Shown: positions 1 through 13,059, counted from the stretch's first letter. The stretch is DNA of 64,000 nt from Carnegiea gigantea (GCA_029747015.1 JAKOGI010001564.1:62001-126000); one strand, 5' to 3'. Made by a program: numbers and translations. The notes: generated by a model not told the origin, from the letters alone.

Positions 1-139
1 GCCCATTCAGATTTTATTTGTGTGGCCATCAACGTAATTATGATCATATTTTTTGTGGATTCTTTATTTTTGTTGTAGTATTTGTTAGCTCATGTATTTT
101 TGAATGTCAATGTTTAGTTGTTTGTGTGTTTCTAATTGT

Positions 140-560
140 ATAATTCCTTTTTCTTTTGGAATTATATTCACTTTCTATTATTGATTTGTTCACTGATATA
201 TATTAGAGTGTTAGAGTGTCTCTTATATCATTCCTCTTTCTTTTTGTCATTTTGTTCACTTTCTATTGTTGAATTTTTCACTTGTATATATTACAATGTT
301 AGAGTGTTGAGATTGTGATTATTTTTAAGCATTTTATTGGGCTGTTGGTGTAAGATTGTTTATCATGTGTTCTTAGTTATATTACTCATTTTTCTTTTGG
401 CATTATGCTTACTTTCTATGTTGGCTTGTCGAGTGATATATAGAATGTTAAAGTGTTGATTATATTATTTCACTTTTTTTTGGTGTTTTGTTCACTTTTC
501 TATTCTTGGTTTGTTCACCCATATACATTACAATGTTAGAGTGTTGAGTTCTATTAATTT
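140..560. repeat. Degenerate tandem repeat with TTTGTTCACT core
   Basis: Four diverged copies of a unit of roughly 80-160 bp can be read. Each has a TTCACTTTCTAT-like stretch, then TTTGTTCAC or a variant, then ATATATTA and AATGTTAGAGTGTTG. Copies start near 150, 235, 400 and 490. The stretch lies directly upstream of the first recognisable FAR1 exon and has no convincing coding content, so it is probably intron or 5' noncoding DNA of element A. Confidence 0.55.
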
Positions 561-1746
561 TTTTATGTATTTTATTGTCCTAGTGCCACTTTTTATGATA
601 TATTCATTTTTTTCCTTTTTAGATTTTGCATCTGGTAGTCATGAAATAATTGAATTTGAGCCACCATCAAGAGAAGAGTTATTAGAGTGTATAGCTTACT
701 CAGAACGTGAAGCTTTTGATATTTATAATGACTATGCATATAGGGTGGGTTTCAGTGTTGGATTTCACAAGACACGTAAGAGAGCAAAGACGGTGAGTTG
801 TGTATGCGCCATTTTTGTTGCTGGAAGAGGGGTTTAAACGGAATAAGGGTCATCATGATAAGAATCACACAACTGTAGATGTAGGGATTGGTTGTAAGGT
901 ATTTATACAATTCATATTGACAAGGATGAAAAGTGGACAGCTACTAGACATAGTGTTGATCACAATCATCCCCTGTGTTGCCCGAGTAAGCGCCATCTTT
1001 TGCCTTCTCATCGAGAAGTATTGGATGAGGATATATCGTTTGTTAAGGAACTCAAGGTTATAGGAATAGGAGTTGCTAACGCGTATCGTTTATTGATGAA
1101 ACAAGCAATACGCGTTCTCCTTACCTGGGGTATGAAATGAGAGATACGTATAATAGGATTGGCAAGTTGTCCAATAAAACGCTTGATGGTGGGGATGCGA
1201 ATTCTCTTATTGAAATCTTTAGGGGAAGACGTAATAATGAGGATGATTTTTTCTATAAATTTGAGGTTGATTCAAATGGTTGCTTGGTTAGTTTCTTTTG
1301 GTGTGACAAATGAATGCTTGAAGATTATATCCTATTTGGGGATTTGGTAGTTTTTGACACTACTTATCGTACGAACAAGTATGAAATGATATGTGCCCCA
1401 TTTGTTGGTGTGAATCAACATTCACATAATATTATGTTTGGTTGTGGGTTTGTAATGTGTGAGAAAATTGAGTCATTGTGTGGTTGTTTCGAATGTTCTC
1501 GGAGAGTAGGGGTGATAAATTTCCATATACGATAATGATTGACCAGGCATTCTCAATGGCCGCCACAATCGAGGAGGTGTTCTCGGGAGTTCGTCATAGA
1601 TTACATTGCTGGCATATAATTTGGAATTCTAAGAAGAATGTTGGAGTACTTAGAGTAAAAGAAGGGTTCACCAAGGCCTTTAACAAAGTATTGATGGACT
1701 GTGACACGGAAGAAGAGTTTGATTATTATTGGAAATGGCAAATTTA

Positions 1747-2405
1747 AAATGTTTGATTTTTATTTTGGATTGCTTCTATTTATTTTATATAGATAAATTA
1801 ATTTATAAGTCATATTTAGTATGCATAATTAGTTAAATTTGGCGAATAGGTTTACCTTAATGTCGTAAATATGTTACATGGTTAACATAAACAAAATGTA
1901 GAAGCATAGCAGTTTTTGGAGTAGTTTTGGAAAGAATAGGCTTGTAGAGGGAGAAAAACAATTAAATACAATTATAGTAAACAAATTTAATGTAACAAAT
2001 GAATTTCATTCTCCTAGTTTGGACTTGAATAAAAGCTAAGAGGCTAGTATTCAGTCGTATTTTATTAAAATTTTGAGGAATAATTTTTACAGTAGCATCT
2101 CATGAATCTATTTCAATGACAAAGATGGAAATATATGTACCTACATGATTCATATGATCCATGGATTACAACAACAGTTGATTTTTTTAATTTAATTGTA
2201 TAGTAGGTCTAACTCTAGAGTGATCAATTAGAAGATAAGAAGGTAACAAAATTGAGATTGAGTGTTTTCTTTGATTACGCACATGAGAATGATTTCTAAA
2301 GTGCCTAATTAGTTAGAGTTATGAAGGCATTTTCTGTAAATATCCAAATAAAGGTGTATGAGACAAATTAGAGTTTAGGTTTCTTTAGTTTTTTATACCA
2401 TTTTA
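1747..2405. other. AT-rich noncoding stretch (FAR1 intron)
   Basis: No open frame of note lies between the MULE-domain exon, which ends near 1,746, and the SWIM-side exons. It is best read as an intron or decayed spacer of element A. I see no further structure in it. Confidence 0.5.
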
Positions 2406-2406
2406 T

Positions 2407-2732
2407 ATTACTCCTGCAACTTTTCTCTCTTGGTAAACTAGTTTTCAGAGTGTAAAGTAGGGGTATATCGAAATGTGATAAATTATATCTATTAGTCAGT
2501 CATCAAAGGTGGCATAGACCTAGGCCTTAAGCAATGAACAAGGATTCATTCCACTATATATGTTTAAAATTATTGCATACGTTTTTTATTTTTGTAAAAT
2601 GTGTTTTATTTAGTATTTATAAGATTTTATAGTATTGCACGATGATAGCAAAATATAGTTATAGTGACAATCGATGACTAAGTAACTTATATGTATGTAT
2701 GTGTGTGTGTCTATATATACATATACATATAC

Positions 2733-2792
<60 letters not shown>

Positions 2793-3058
2793 CAACATTT
2801 TTCTCATTTTGGTAAACTAGCTTCAAAGTCTAAAGCAGGAGTATATCAAAATATCATAAACTATGTCTATTAGTCAGTCATCAAAGATGCCACAGACCTT
2901 GGCCTTAAGCAATGAACAAGGATTTATTCTACTATATATGTTTAAAATATTGCATATGTTTTTAATTTTTTTTCACACTAGTTTTATTTTGTATTTTTTC
3001 ATGGTATTGTAGGATGATGGCAAAATATAGTTGTGGTGACAATCAATGGCTAAGTAGC
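2407..3058. repeat. Two-copy tandem duplication split by a TA microsatellite
   Basis: Unit 1 (2,407-2,686) and unit 2 (2,784-3,058) are clearly alike, offset about 376 bp: both carry GGTAAACTAG, CTATTAGTCAGTCATCAAAG, CCTTAAGCAATGAACAAGGA and GACAATCGATGACTAAGTA or its variant. Unit 2 ends in the FAR1 exon (WLSSLYSLR-like). The duplication therefore copied an intron together with the start of an exon. Confidence 0.8.
2698..2783. repeat. (GT)n/(TA)n microsatellite
   Basis: A GTGTGTGT run passes into CATATACATATA and then a pure TA tract of about 40 bp, lying between the two units of the 2.4-3.1 kb duplication. Confidence 0.95.
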
Positions 3059-4159
3059 CTCTATAGCTTGAGAAAAAGGTAGTGTCCAGCATTTTCAAAA
3101 CAACACTTCTCAGGAGGAGTCTTATCTTCACAAATGAGTGAAATAACAAATAAGTCTTTGAAAAGGAGATTACATGCGATAGCTGGTCTTTGTGACTTTC
3201 GCAACATCTTTTGTGATTTAGTGTTAGAATGGAGGACTAAAAAGAATGGTGAAGATCATAGATGTAGCAAGGGTAATGTGGAGATGGTTTTTTCTTCAAT
3301 GAATTCGGTTAAGCATGCTTTGTTTGTTTATACAATTGAAGCTTTCTTAGTATTTGAAAAGGATTTTATTACTGGTGCTGGCTATTACCACAAAGAACTG
3401 CGGATGGAGAGCTGTAATATACTTTTTGACTTGAGGGGTGCAAGGAGTATGAGCGATTTAGGTGAAGATGAGCAATACATGTTTCGACATGCTGTATTGT
3501 TCAATGAGGATCAAGATCTAATTAAGTGTAGCTATAAGATGTTTACAGAGATCAATATTTTATGCTCACATTGCCTAAGAGTAATGCATATGTTTTGTGT
3601 TCAAAAGATACCGGATAGGTACATAATGCAAAGATGGTGTACAGGTGTAAAGAATGGTCAAAGTAATGATTATGCAAATAAAGGCTCCAAAAAAAAAGCC
3701 AATGCTTTGCTCTTCTATATGGAGGTCACAAATGATAGCAAGCCAATTGAATAAACAATCAAGGGCTTATTGTGAGGAGTACTTCGATAAGTTAAAGCAA
3801 TTAGTTGAGATGGAGGTGGGCTCAATATATTATGAAGACGATGGTCAAGGTAAAGGTTTGGATTCATCAAAGAACGTGTTAAATCCTCTTGGGTCTCGTA
3901 AAAAGTGGGTAACAAATAATAGGCTAAAGAGCATAGTTGAAAAGAAATCTAATCAAGCTAAGGGAAGGAAAAGAGAGAAGTTGTCTTCAAATGATTCAAG
4001 TACTTCTCAATTAGTATCTCAAGTATAGTTTTATAAAAAGTGTTCTTATCTCTTGTGAGTAGCTAATACTAGTTGGTGAATATATAAGATTTGACGAACA
4101 ATGCTTGTAGTGAGTAATGAATAAGATTGATTCTTATATAAGAGATTTACTGGATACAT

Positions 4160-4959
4160 TCATTTATAGGTATGTCTTAATGCTGTGCAACAAGGGGTAT
4201 TGAGTCAGCAGGAAGATGCAACTGCAATGCCTCAACAGGTAGTCACTTGAGTCATTTATGTGTACTATGTTTCGTTGCTATGCAATATGTGTCCTTAGGT
4301 TTTTCCCTTTGTGAACTGAGATTATATCCAATGACCTACCACTTGCCAATGTGAGGTATCATATAAGAAGTGTATGTGCTTGCATATTAGATATTAAGTA
4401 AATATATGTCTATTATTAATTTTGCTTTTGTAGTAAGAGGCAGTGTTCCAAGGCAATCAACCTTTCATTGCTGCAAACTATACGCATCTATTTGGACATG
4501 TAGTGACCCTTTTTTTAATGTTTATATTACGTATTTAGTTACAAGTACTCAGATCATATTCTTTATAGGATGTAACGATGTCGGCCATCAATGCATCCGT
4601 ACAAGCTTGCACCGTCATGGTTTGGTTAGTCAAGTAAGTGTATATTTGGTGTATGTTCATGCTATGTTTGCTTAGCTAATCTTGTTTTGGTGAACCTTAT
4701 CATCTAGACAGGGGTTGAGCAGTGAACAATATGCATTTGAAATCATTGGGCACTTACAAGTTCTTCTTTTGGTAATTGTCATATGTTGTAGGAGATGATT
4801 TCATCAACGTCATATAGTCCATCGTATTTTGTTGACCCAAGAAGTGCTTGTCCTGCAGTTATGTCAGTGATGGTTCAACCATACTTTCCTTATTTTATCC
4901 CAATGGGTGGACAATTTAGTCAATTCCTTGCAAATGCTGAACCCATGGATAGGGAGTGA
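4160..4959 (+). pseudogene. Probable 3' exons of the element A FAR1-like gene
   Basis: Short open segments with splice-like borders follow the SWIM part. About 4,171-4,220 reads LNAVQQGVLSQQEDATAMPQ before a GT. 4,792-4,959 follows a TTGTAG acceptor and stays open to TGA at 4,957-4,959, ending with PYFPYFIPMGGQFSQFLANA. The Met/Phe/Pro/Gln-rich tail has no domain I recognise. Assignment to the FAR1 gene rests on order and strand only; it could be a separate small gene of the element. Confidence 0.35.
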
Positions 4960-6855
4960 TATTATGTACCTCTATATATTTCTTTTTTCTTGTCAAGGAC
5001 GATAATTTTGTAGGTTTTCTTTGACATTTATGAATTTTCATATTATCTACTGAATATCTTGACATTATCTATCATGTATGGGAATTAATACCTTAAAGTT
5101 GTTCATTGAGCAAGATGAATTTGTTTACAAGTATGTAGAAATGCCTGAAGGCTATTTACTGATCATAGTTAATTTATTCATTGCTTATGATGAGATTGTT
5201 CACTAACCATGGTTAGTTTATTCATAGGATTTATGGTCATTGGTCATACTAAACTTCTTCACTAAAATGTAACTTTATCCTTTTCAGAAGAAGATGATAT
5301 TCTAGCGGAGCCTCATAGCATCCATACTTCACAAGCTATGTAGTGAAATATTCGAAAAGAGCAATAAAAGCTATGAATGTTAACCAGCAGATGTCCCCCA
5401 AAGAAGCAATAGAATATTAATACTTTGAATTTTTTTTTTTTTTGCTTTTCACGCTCTCTAAAATGTACATATCTTATGCATATTCTACTGTATAATAATC
5501 CTTTTGGGGTTACTACTTAGAAACAAGTGCAGAGTTGATTCTATGTGTAGGATATGTTTGCTAGTTTTGTAAATTGTAGTTGTCAAATAAAATAAATGAG
5601 TTATGAAACTTCATTAATACAATGACTATTATTCATTAGGCTTTACAGGGATCTTATGTGTGCATCAGTGACGTCAACAAACTTAGTTTTTACAAAGAGT
5701 AAGCTTAACTAACATAATGAACAAAAAGAACTTTAGTGTTAAACTTAAGTTTTGAATCTATGTACTACAGCCCATAAGTAATGTAGACAGTTAATTGGCA
5801 ATAATCCTTGATATGTTAAATTAAGTGTTTATGGTAAAAAGTATTTATTACAAAAATAAACAAATTTGGTATGTGCAATGACCTATTCAATATTTTTAAT
5901 AAAAATAATTTTAGTAGAAGATGCACATTGAAAGGCTGACTTTATGCATCTAAGAGTTTGGGTTCAGGGGCTGGGGCATTGCCATTGAAACTGTGACCTA
6001 AAAATTACAGTTATGATGTTAGCTTTCTGAACTAACAAAACTAGGTCAATATTGTCAGGTTGCTCCTATGGCATAGGGAGGGCAGTGTTCATATTAGCAA
6101 CACCAAATCCATTAATTACATATGCACTGATTCATTTAGTTCTATCTTCAGATAGCATTGTGTGCCTACTTAGCTTGTCCTTGGCCACAAAAAGTATAAG
6201 AGGTTTTGTTGAGGCCTTTACCTTCAATCAGTTATGATGTGTTTCATTTTCAAGCTGAAATAATTGCCAAAATTTACTTTCAATAGGCTCAGAAAATTAG
6301 TCATCATTTTCATCGACTTTCCAGGATTAACTTAACTCATATTTTCCTCTACCACAATCCCGTACAAATGCTGACAGTTCAATATCAAATTATAGATGAC
6401 ATGACCATAAATTACTTGGAGTCCAAATGCTAGAAAATGGGTTGTTAGTTGTGGGCTCATGAGGTTCTTCCAGCCGCTCTACAAGCTCAAATAACGCTGA
6501 AGGTAGTGGAAGAAAAAATAGGACCAGAAGGGGCAAATGCAAATCATCGAAAACTAGTAGTTCTAACAGGTATGTTGATGAGTCAACCCATTGGTTTTAT
6601 GGGATAAAATAATTGTATTTAAAAAGTGAACAAGTATGCTTTTCAATCAAATTCCCTAACTTCACCTTTTCAAGTAAAGTGACTATTCTGCCTCTATATT
6701 CAAAACTACAATCTTACTTGTTCAGATGTGACTGAATAGGAACTAACTTGTTTTCCAAAAAAAGAAAAGAAATAAAAGCATTCGATACATTATGTGTACG
6801 AGTTGGCCATTGTGCTCCTGAGAACACTATTCTTAAACAAGTAGAATTTATAACT
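4960..6855. other. Noncoding stretch between the two convergent genes of element A
   Basis: AT-rich DNA with scattered TTGTTCA/TGAACAA words (for example near 5,101, 5,190, 5,712, 6,628 and 6,717). A short open segment 5,287-5,341 after TTTTCAG may be one more decayed exon. I see no conserved product. Confidence 0.4.
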
Positions 6856-6859
6856 AAAG

Positions 6860-9800
6860 CACGATAGCTACTTGGGGTTCAGCAGCATTCTTTGTCTCTA
6901 ATGCTATTCTCGCTTTGCTGCTACAAGCACTTCATTACGGCATCGGTTGACTTCATGAAGCAAGATGGAAGTAGTGTATTTGGATCGAAGAAACCTCAAT
7001 AGTCGGTCCTGTGGTTTATTTGGAGTGAAAATAAGTTCGACAGTATGATAGTCTTCATAACTCTTTTATATTTGCTTGTTGAAAGTATTACCTTGTTTTG
7101 CTCGAAACCAGATACCCAATTATCGATATTGCCAGCGATAAATGTCTCCATATGACGCATCACAAAAATGCCACAATCATACTCATTTGTGTTGTCCTGC
7201 CATTCCAATCTTAAAAATATTTTTTGGAATTGTCTCACAGCTCCCTTGGCTCGATACCCATGATTGGATAAATAGGTTGAGATAAATTTGTCTATTAAAA
7301 AGGTAAAGTGTGCATGTTAGTGTCCAAAAATGTGCAATTAGTTAGATAAGTGTACATACAAAAACGTTGTACCATCTCTAATGGACAATCTCGATATGCC
7401 AATGAAGCTTTCTTTGGGGGCGACTGATTGTCTATGATGAGGATTCTTTGGTCTATGAAGTCAAAGCACAGAACAAAGAAGTGATGGTCTATCACAATGA
7501 GGAAAAAAAAAGCCTATATAAGAGATATTAGAATTATTATCATATAGAGCTTTACAGTAATCAAAAAGTTAGGTAGTTCAAAGAGTTGTTGAGAATGTAT
7601 TAAACTTACTAGTTGTGCTTCATTTATTGTAACTCATCTATTTCTTGTAACCTCAAATTGCATTACCGTCTCAAAAGCCTCGTATCTTTCTTTTGGGTCT
7701 CGTACATCTGTAATAGTGGTCTAAAAATTGATAGGAGGCGTTAGTAAGAAACAAAAGAAATTGACATCTTATTCTGAATATATTTATGATATTTTAAATA
7801 AATAATTACTCACATGGACATTGGTGGTGAAGAACATTCTTCTCGGACATGTTGGATTTCTTCTTATTTGTGCATGATTTAGGATGAGGTAGTAGACATC
7901 TACAATAGTGTTTTCTAAGTCAACATCAGCTATAGTTTCGAAACGTAGTCTATTGATTCATAGCTTGTGGTCATCTGCCCAAGTATCACATTCAAATAAT
8001 GGCTCCCTAATTCAACAAAATAACAGTTAGTAAATGTTTGCTATTTTTTTTTGTAGTGTGCAAGAAACATTAGGCTATCATTGAAGGTCAACAGCTGTAA
8101 GAGATTCAATTAACAGAGGGTATGAGGTAAACATTAGGCAAAAATTAAAGGTGAACAATTATAAGAGGTTTAATGAACATACTACACTGCCATATTTATA
8201 ACTCTTGTTTAGTTTAAAAAATGTTAAAGAACAGGTTTAGTCATTTTAGTAAACTATTTACATTATAGATGCAAACATATCTCTTTGATAGATAAGGTTA
8301 TCTAAATAGACTGAAAGTTATAAATTTTCAAATCTAACTTACGTTACTGGATGTTGCTTGTCAACTGGGAGAAAAACATAATTTACCACCATCAGTTCAT
8401 CAGAGTTCAACCACTCTCTAGCCTCCTTGTAGTCCTTGAGATGGGGTGATCGACATAGGGCAATTCTTTGACAGTCCTTTTTGGCTACTATCTGGTTGCC
8501 ACCATTTTTTTCTTATCTTGTGGTGGATCATGAGGAACTTGCAGAATTTCCCCTCTTGTCTTGTTATATGGTGGCTTTTGAGAGACTAGTTGGCATTATT
8601 GTGCTGCAATCTCAGTTTTACAATAATATTTGGCAATATATTTTCCTTATTAGACTCTTTCAACTTTTTGGATGTTCTCTTCCGTTGCTAGCAACTTGTT
8701 CATGTAGTGATGCATCTTTCCCTTTTTTGTGTGAAAATCCAAGGCTAAAAGATGGAGGTGTAAAGTGTAATGTAGGTTACAAATACGCTCCTTTTTTCAG
8801 TGAAATGGAAAGTTTTACACTTGGTGGAGTCGCACCCATGCTTTTCTTCTTTTGGAAGTACTCAATAGCCTCACTTTCAACATTGGAAAGGGTTTCTAAA
8901 AATTTGGGATCCATGAACACATCGTCATCTTGGGATAAGATGTAGTCAACACAAGTTTTCTCTATCAAATCTGATATTGGCTTATATGCACTAGAACTAC
9001 TCCTTTTAGTTTCTGCTCTCTTGCAATGTGGGACAAGATTTCTGCTAGGGTGACCCTTTGTCCTGTGACAGCAATTGCCTCAACTAGGTTTGCAAATTGT
9101 GCATTTAACTAACCTGCGTGCACCTATGTTTAATAATCAAAATATCAATTCTGTTTACTTAGGTAGGGAATAGCATTTAGTTATTGTAGTGAACAACATC
9201 GAAACTACATGTGTGGTAATTTTTTTAAAGCAGTTGTATGGGAGAAAGTGGAGGTGTACCTAGATTGGCTCATTGCGTGTAGGATCAGGTGGCTATATGT
9301 GTCTTTCCTAGTACTTGAGGCTATGTCTGGGAAATAGATGTTGTTCCGAAATTCCCATTGATTTCCATTTCACCATGTTGATCAGGTGCTCTTATTTCAA
9401 GTTCTTGTTGCAAATCCATTTGAGCAATGTGCATGATATTTTCATAGTCCAATCTTTGTATAATCCTCCCCTTACCATATTTCCTAAGTAGTCGTTAATC
9501 TTTTTCTCTTTTCTTCACATCTTCTATCGTCCAATTTATAGCTATGAGAAACCATCTATCCATTCTTTTCCCTTGAAATTCAACTCTATCGAGATAACAT
9601 AGCTACAATTCATATAAAGTTATTCATTAAATTCAGAAAAATTAAGCAGAAACAAAGGTTTATGCTACAAAATACGAGAGAAAATGAATACGACGAAGAA
9701 GCAGGGGGGTTAGGCAGGGTACGTAGTGAAATTAGACACATGCTTACCATGAGAAACAAAAGAGGACCGGTGAAATACTTTATGCGATCAGCTTGCCAAT

Positions 9801-10320
9801 CAACAACCATTTCATTAGGCACTTTATGATATAGGCACCCCAATTACAAGTATGTATTCGATCAACATCTAATAAAGACTTAACAATTCAAAAATGACAC
9901 GTGCCATTCACATTGCCCATTATGCAAGTAGAAATGGTGTAAACAACAAAGTCTCTCTTGAAGTCAGCACCATGATCTCCATGCTCTAAGATAATTTCAT
10001 CCATTGTTCCAATAGGTGGTCCTCCTGATTTGACATTCCACTGTGCCCTCTAATTTTCTAAGAACTGTATGTACTGAATGTTATCATCTAGTTGTTTCGC
10101 TTCAATGACTTCTTGAGGACCCATCGGTAGAACAAGGCTGGCATGTACATCTTCTCCTTTATGGTTAGCAAGCTTTAATGAATTATCCCATGGGTCGAAG
10201 TGGTCCAGTAACCAACGTGCTAACTGCTTAGGGATACAACTACTTCTCACTGCAAAAAACATCCAAATCCTGTCTCCATTATAGCTGACCATTGTTCATA
10301 GTCTAGTCTTTCCATCAAAT
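6860..10320 (-). pseudogene. ULP1-like (C48) cysteine-protease gene, broken (element A)
   Basis: ULP1 proteases cleave SUMO from proteins; MULE-borne copies have unknown targets. On the minus strand, 10,320-9,900 encodes an N-terminal region (AVRSSCIPKQLARWLLDHFD, then GDHGADFKRDFVVYTISTC) that matches the same part of the element B copy. Its first codons need a frameshift near 10,260. About 9,590-9,320 reads WFLIAINWTIEDVKKREK and a Gln/Glu-rich, probably coiled segment. 8,968-8,777 reads ETLSNVESEAIEYFQKKK. 7,495-7,430 carries the catalytic His-Asp part (DHHFFVLCFDFIDQRILIID). 7,238-7,110 carries the Gln and Cys (LEWQDNTNEYDCGIFVMRH). All four catalytic positions survive, but stops and frameshifts separate the parts, for example the stop after FLEN at 10,050. 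Confidence 0.8.
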
Positions 10321-10393
10321 GCATGTGTCCTTTAACAGCCATCCTATGAAGGAGGATCCTGCTCTATGATTTTATTTTGATTATTGAAAGCCC

Positions 10394-11090
10394 TTGGTGA
10401 TTTGTCATAGCATTCTCAGAATCAGCAAGATCAGATTGTATGGACTTCTTTTTGACAACTTGTCTTCGCTTTTGTTTTTTCTTTTAGGGATTATATGTGC
10501 TAAGGACATCATCACTAGTAGCAGTATTGCCCTTTGCACCTTGTGTCTATTCTTAGTAAAAATTCAAATATTGTGGTTCACTGTTGAGTCATGAGTCATG
10601 TGTAGCAGTTTTGAAAGGACATGCCTATATGAGGAGAAAGGCAATGAAATACAAATTCAGTGAATATAATCAGTGTAATAAATGAATCAATTTTATACTA
10701 CTAGCATATGAATATGAGCTATAGAATAGCAGTTAGATGTAGAGAATGAACATATTTATAAACATTTTAATAAGGCCTGGAAAATGACTTTAGCTAATTC
10801 TTCTCAAATGTAGTGCACAACACTATTGACTTTGGGGCAAAACTAGTTCAGTTGATGAGATACATGCATTAGATGCATTATGGTGAACAATTAGAAGACA
10901 AGAAGTTTGGGCAAGGTTTGCTACTGGAGGCTAGTCATTATGAAATCTTAAGAGCAAGACTGACAAAATTCACAACCGGCTAGCCCTTTGGATTTTTTTT
11001 TCTCGTGCCAGTTTGTCTGACATGCTTGTGTGAGGTGAATTGATCAGTCCAAGTAAATATAGGACGTCATATATGTGTGGCAAATCTATT
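10394..11090. other. Noncoding stretch in element A
   Basis: No exon that I can defend. AT-rich, with a TGAACAA word near 10,882. It is probably intron or upstream DNA of the ULP1 gene. Confidence 0.35.
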
Positions 11091-11092
11091 GT

Positions 11093-11096
<4 letters not shown>

Positions 11097-11147
<51 letters not shown>
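11097..11147. repeat. (TA)n microsatellite
   Basis: A run of about 25 TA units, seen directly. Confidence 0.95.
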
Positions 11148-11149
<2 letters not shown>

Positions 11150-11532
11150 ACATAAATAATAAATATGTTTTAGCTAGTTTTCTTAGATGCATGTCATCTG
11201 TAAGAACCAAAAACTAAGAACCCAAAAACTATCCTTCATTGTGTAATTTAGTGTTTCAAATTTTTTTTCTACTTTTGAGCAGTGTGTGTCATTAACATCC
11301 AACTTTGTTTAGTTAGTCATAAGTTACTCAATGCAATTGACTAGATATGATGGAGTAGTTTATTAGCTTCTGCTTGACCCATATGCCCCTTCCCACTTAT
11401 TAATGTTAGCTTTATCTGTCCTTACTCCATACAGGGCACTAAGCTTCTACTTCTCTAGAAATGTCATATCCTACTTATGTGGGTCTTTGGCCTTGATTTT
11501 TTTGGATACTTAATTATGGTAAAATAATCACG

Positions 11533-12108
11533 CTAACCTAGGGTTGTCATCTCAACAGGATCATTGAATAGCCACCCATAGCTATGATTTATCAACTTGT
11601 CCAGCAGTAAACTACAGCTCTTGAATACCTTACTTGGTGAGCTCCTCATTCCAAACCCTATTCCAAATTCCCCATTATTCTTCCTGTGCCTTTTGAGTTC
11701 TTGGTCTGTTAGAAGGTGGGGTCTTGTCCTTAGCCAGAATGAAATATGCACAACTGATTAAACTTACTGACTTTAGTGTTAATCTACACGCCTAGCTTCA
11801 AGCTAACTGACTGAACCAACCTTAGAGTGAACTCGCTTCAACTTTCCCACATCATTATTAGCACCATTCCCCCACGATCCTACCGTACTCCCATTATATT
11901 CAATTTTCTTTATTAGACCTCAAACTAAAGCCAGCTCTGCCTCCAACCTTCTCCTCAACTGCCGCTTCTCCTTCTTTGTCTTATAAGCCAAACAAACCAA
12001 AACCCAATTATCAACTTTCAGAAAGCCTCCTTCACCAACCATCCTGTTACTCAACATCATTTGATTTTGTTCTTGAATCACAGTCAACATTTGGTTTTGC
12101 TTCACCAT
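11533..12108 (-). other. Unidentified short open segments, possible ULP1-gene 5' exons
   Basis: Two minus-strand open segments lie upstream of the ULP1 pseudogene. 12,108-11,920 is Gln/Met-rich, then Lys/Arg-rich (KTKKEKRQLRRRLEAEL), and 11,751-11,533 has no recognisable domain. Stops separate them. They could be remnants of 5' exons or of another small element gene; codon-level evidence is weak. Confidence 0.25.
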
Positions 12109-12574
12109 TAGTTACTGATAATTTTTTTTTTTGAATCCAACATCAAATCATAGTGAATCTAATAAGTCAATTGCCTATAACACTAAGACAATATTTAGAC
12201 TTGCACTGATTCCATCATAATTTATCAATGTAGGCCTGTGACCGCACAATAAGGAATTGAGTGACAAAAACTCACATACTTCACAATTCACATATTGAAC
12301 ACATATAGTGAACAATGCTCTGTAAAGGGCAACTCAAATATTTGTTCAATAGTGAGTTAGATATATGCAGAGTCATTGGCCTTTGCAAGCTCATTCAAAC
12401 CCTAAAATTTACTCTCTATTCATGCTCTCAATTTCATTACATGTACAGAATCAGAATTTTGGCAAGAGTAGTACCGGTTCTTCATCCTGCAGGTGACTAA
12501 TTGATTTTACTGTTGTGACGCCATAACCTTTACTTGGTCTTGCATCCTTTTTGCACAATTCTTCCTTAACTTTA

Positions 12575-12815
12575 TCAATAATTGCAGAACAGATTGAATT
12601 TAAGAGATTGTATAGTAGAATTTGTGATTGAAATTTTGAAATCTAGTAATTTCTTTAGATTTTTGGCTAAAATTTGCATCAAGGAACTACCTTTCTGAGC
12701 CAAAGAGGAAGAAGAGTGAGAGAAGTTGATAGTGGAGTGATCAAGGAAGAGAGAGAAGCAGTAAATGAGAGAGGAATTTAGTTCGAGATTGGAAGTCATG
12801 ATGGCGGGTAGTGAT
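12575..12815 (-). other. Possible first exon of a minus-strand element A gene
   Basis: On the minus strand an ATG at 12,799 opens a Ser/Leu/Phe-rich frame with TTCTCTCTCTTCC-type pyrimidine tracts. A candidate donor (TCAGAAAG|GTAG) lies near 12,696. Its position at the probable element edge suits a first exon and leader of the ULP1-side gene. No domain is visible. Confidence 0.25.
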
Positions 12816-12911
12816 TAAGCTGCAGTTCGTGGTGTGGAAGTCATATTTGAACAATTTTTTTTATTTTATAATAATAGCCTTTTGCTAGCGTATATCGAAT
12901 TGCCAGCGTGG

Positions 12912-12935
12912 ACCTGGGAATATATACTCCCAGGT
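12912..12935. repeat. 8-bp stem hairpin near the probable edge of element A
   Basis: ACCTGGGA and TCCCAGGT flank an 8-base loop (ATATATAC). It lies where ULP1-side coding traces stop and before the next element begins. It may be part of a terminal inverted repeat, but no partner end could be matched. Confidence 0.45.
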
Positions 12936-13059
12936 ATACAGAATAGGTATGGACCTGTAATTTATTATGTACACCCAAGAGCTTATACTTCTGGGCAATC
13001 CATACCATCCACCTAGCTGTATGTGCTCTTAGTGGTGACATGTGCATATCATCCAAGGT

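Larger units (their letters stand above)
622..4028 (+). pseudogene. FAR1-like MULE transposase, broken (element A)
   Basis: The family binds element or promoter DNA through an N-terminal FAR1 zinc-binding domain and cuts DNA with a MULE DDE domain; FHY3/FAR1 are domesticated relatives. Reading forward, 622-835 gives a FAR1 start (EREAFDIYNDYAYRVGFSV). 860-1,080 gives its second half with a frameshift near 925 (DHNHPLCCPSKRHLLPSH). 1,140-1,530 leads into the transposase core with the first catalytic Asp in VVFDTTYRTNKYEMICAP. 1,535-1,740 carries the second Asp (TIMIDQAFSM) and the HCWHI segment. A new exon from about 3,013 runs into TAG at 3,080-3,082, where the family has Trp. An open frame 3,083-3,754 holds the SWIM finger, whose first CxC reads CSY, so one ligand is lost. 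A poly-A slippage near 3,690 shifts frame into 3,700-4,028 (EEYFDKLKQLVEMEVGSIYY). At least four breaks make this a pseudogene. Confidence 0.85.
1..12900. mobile_element. Element A: decayed FAR1/ULP1-type Mutator-like element
   Basis: This region carries a FAR1-like transposase pseudogene on + (622-4,959) and a ULP1-protease pseudogene on - (about 10,320-6,860) that point at each other. The same pair occurs in mirror order in element B, so the pairing is a property of the element family and not chance. ULP1-like genes carried by MULEs are known in plants (KAONASHI-type elements). The noncoding parts are rich in TTGTTCA/TGAACAA. The left end may lie outside the window. I could not fix the right end; the best guess is near 12,910-12,940, where an 8-bp hairpin sits. 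The element cannot be autonomous because both genes are broken. Confidence 0.6.

Noticed and set aside
8481..8945. Plus-strand open frame of 154 codons
   Set aside because: It lies opposite the ULP1-like minus-strand exon (8,968-8,777), which has a homologue in element B; the plus frame has no family features.
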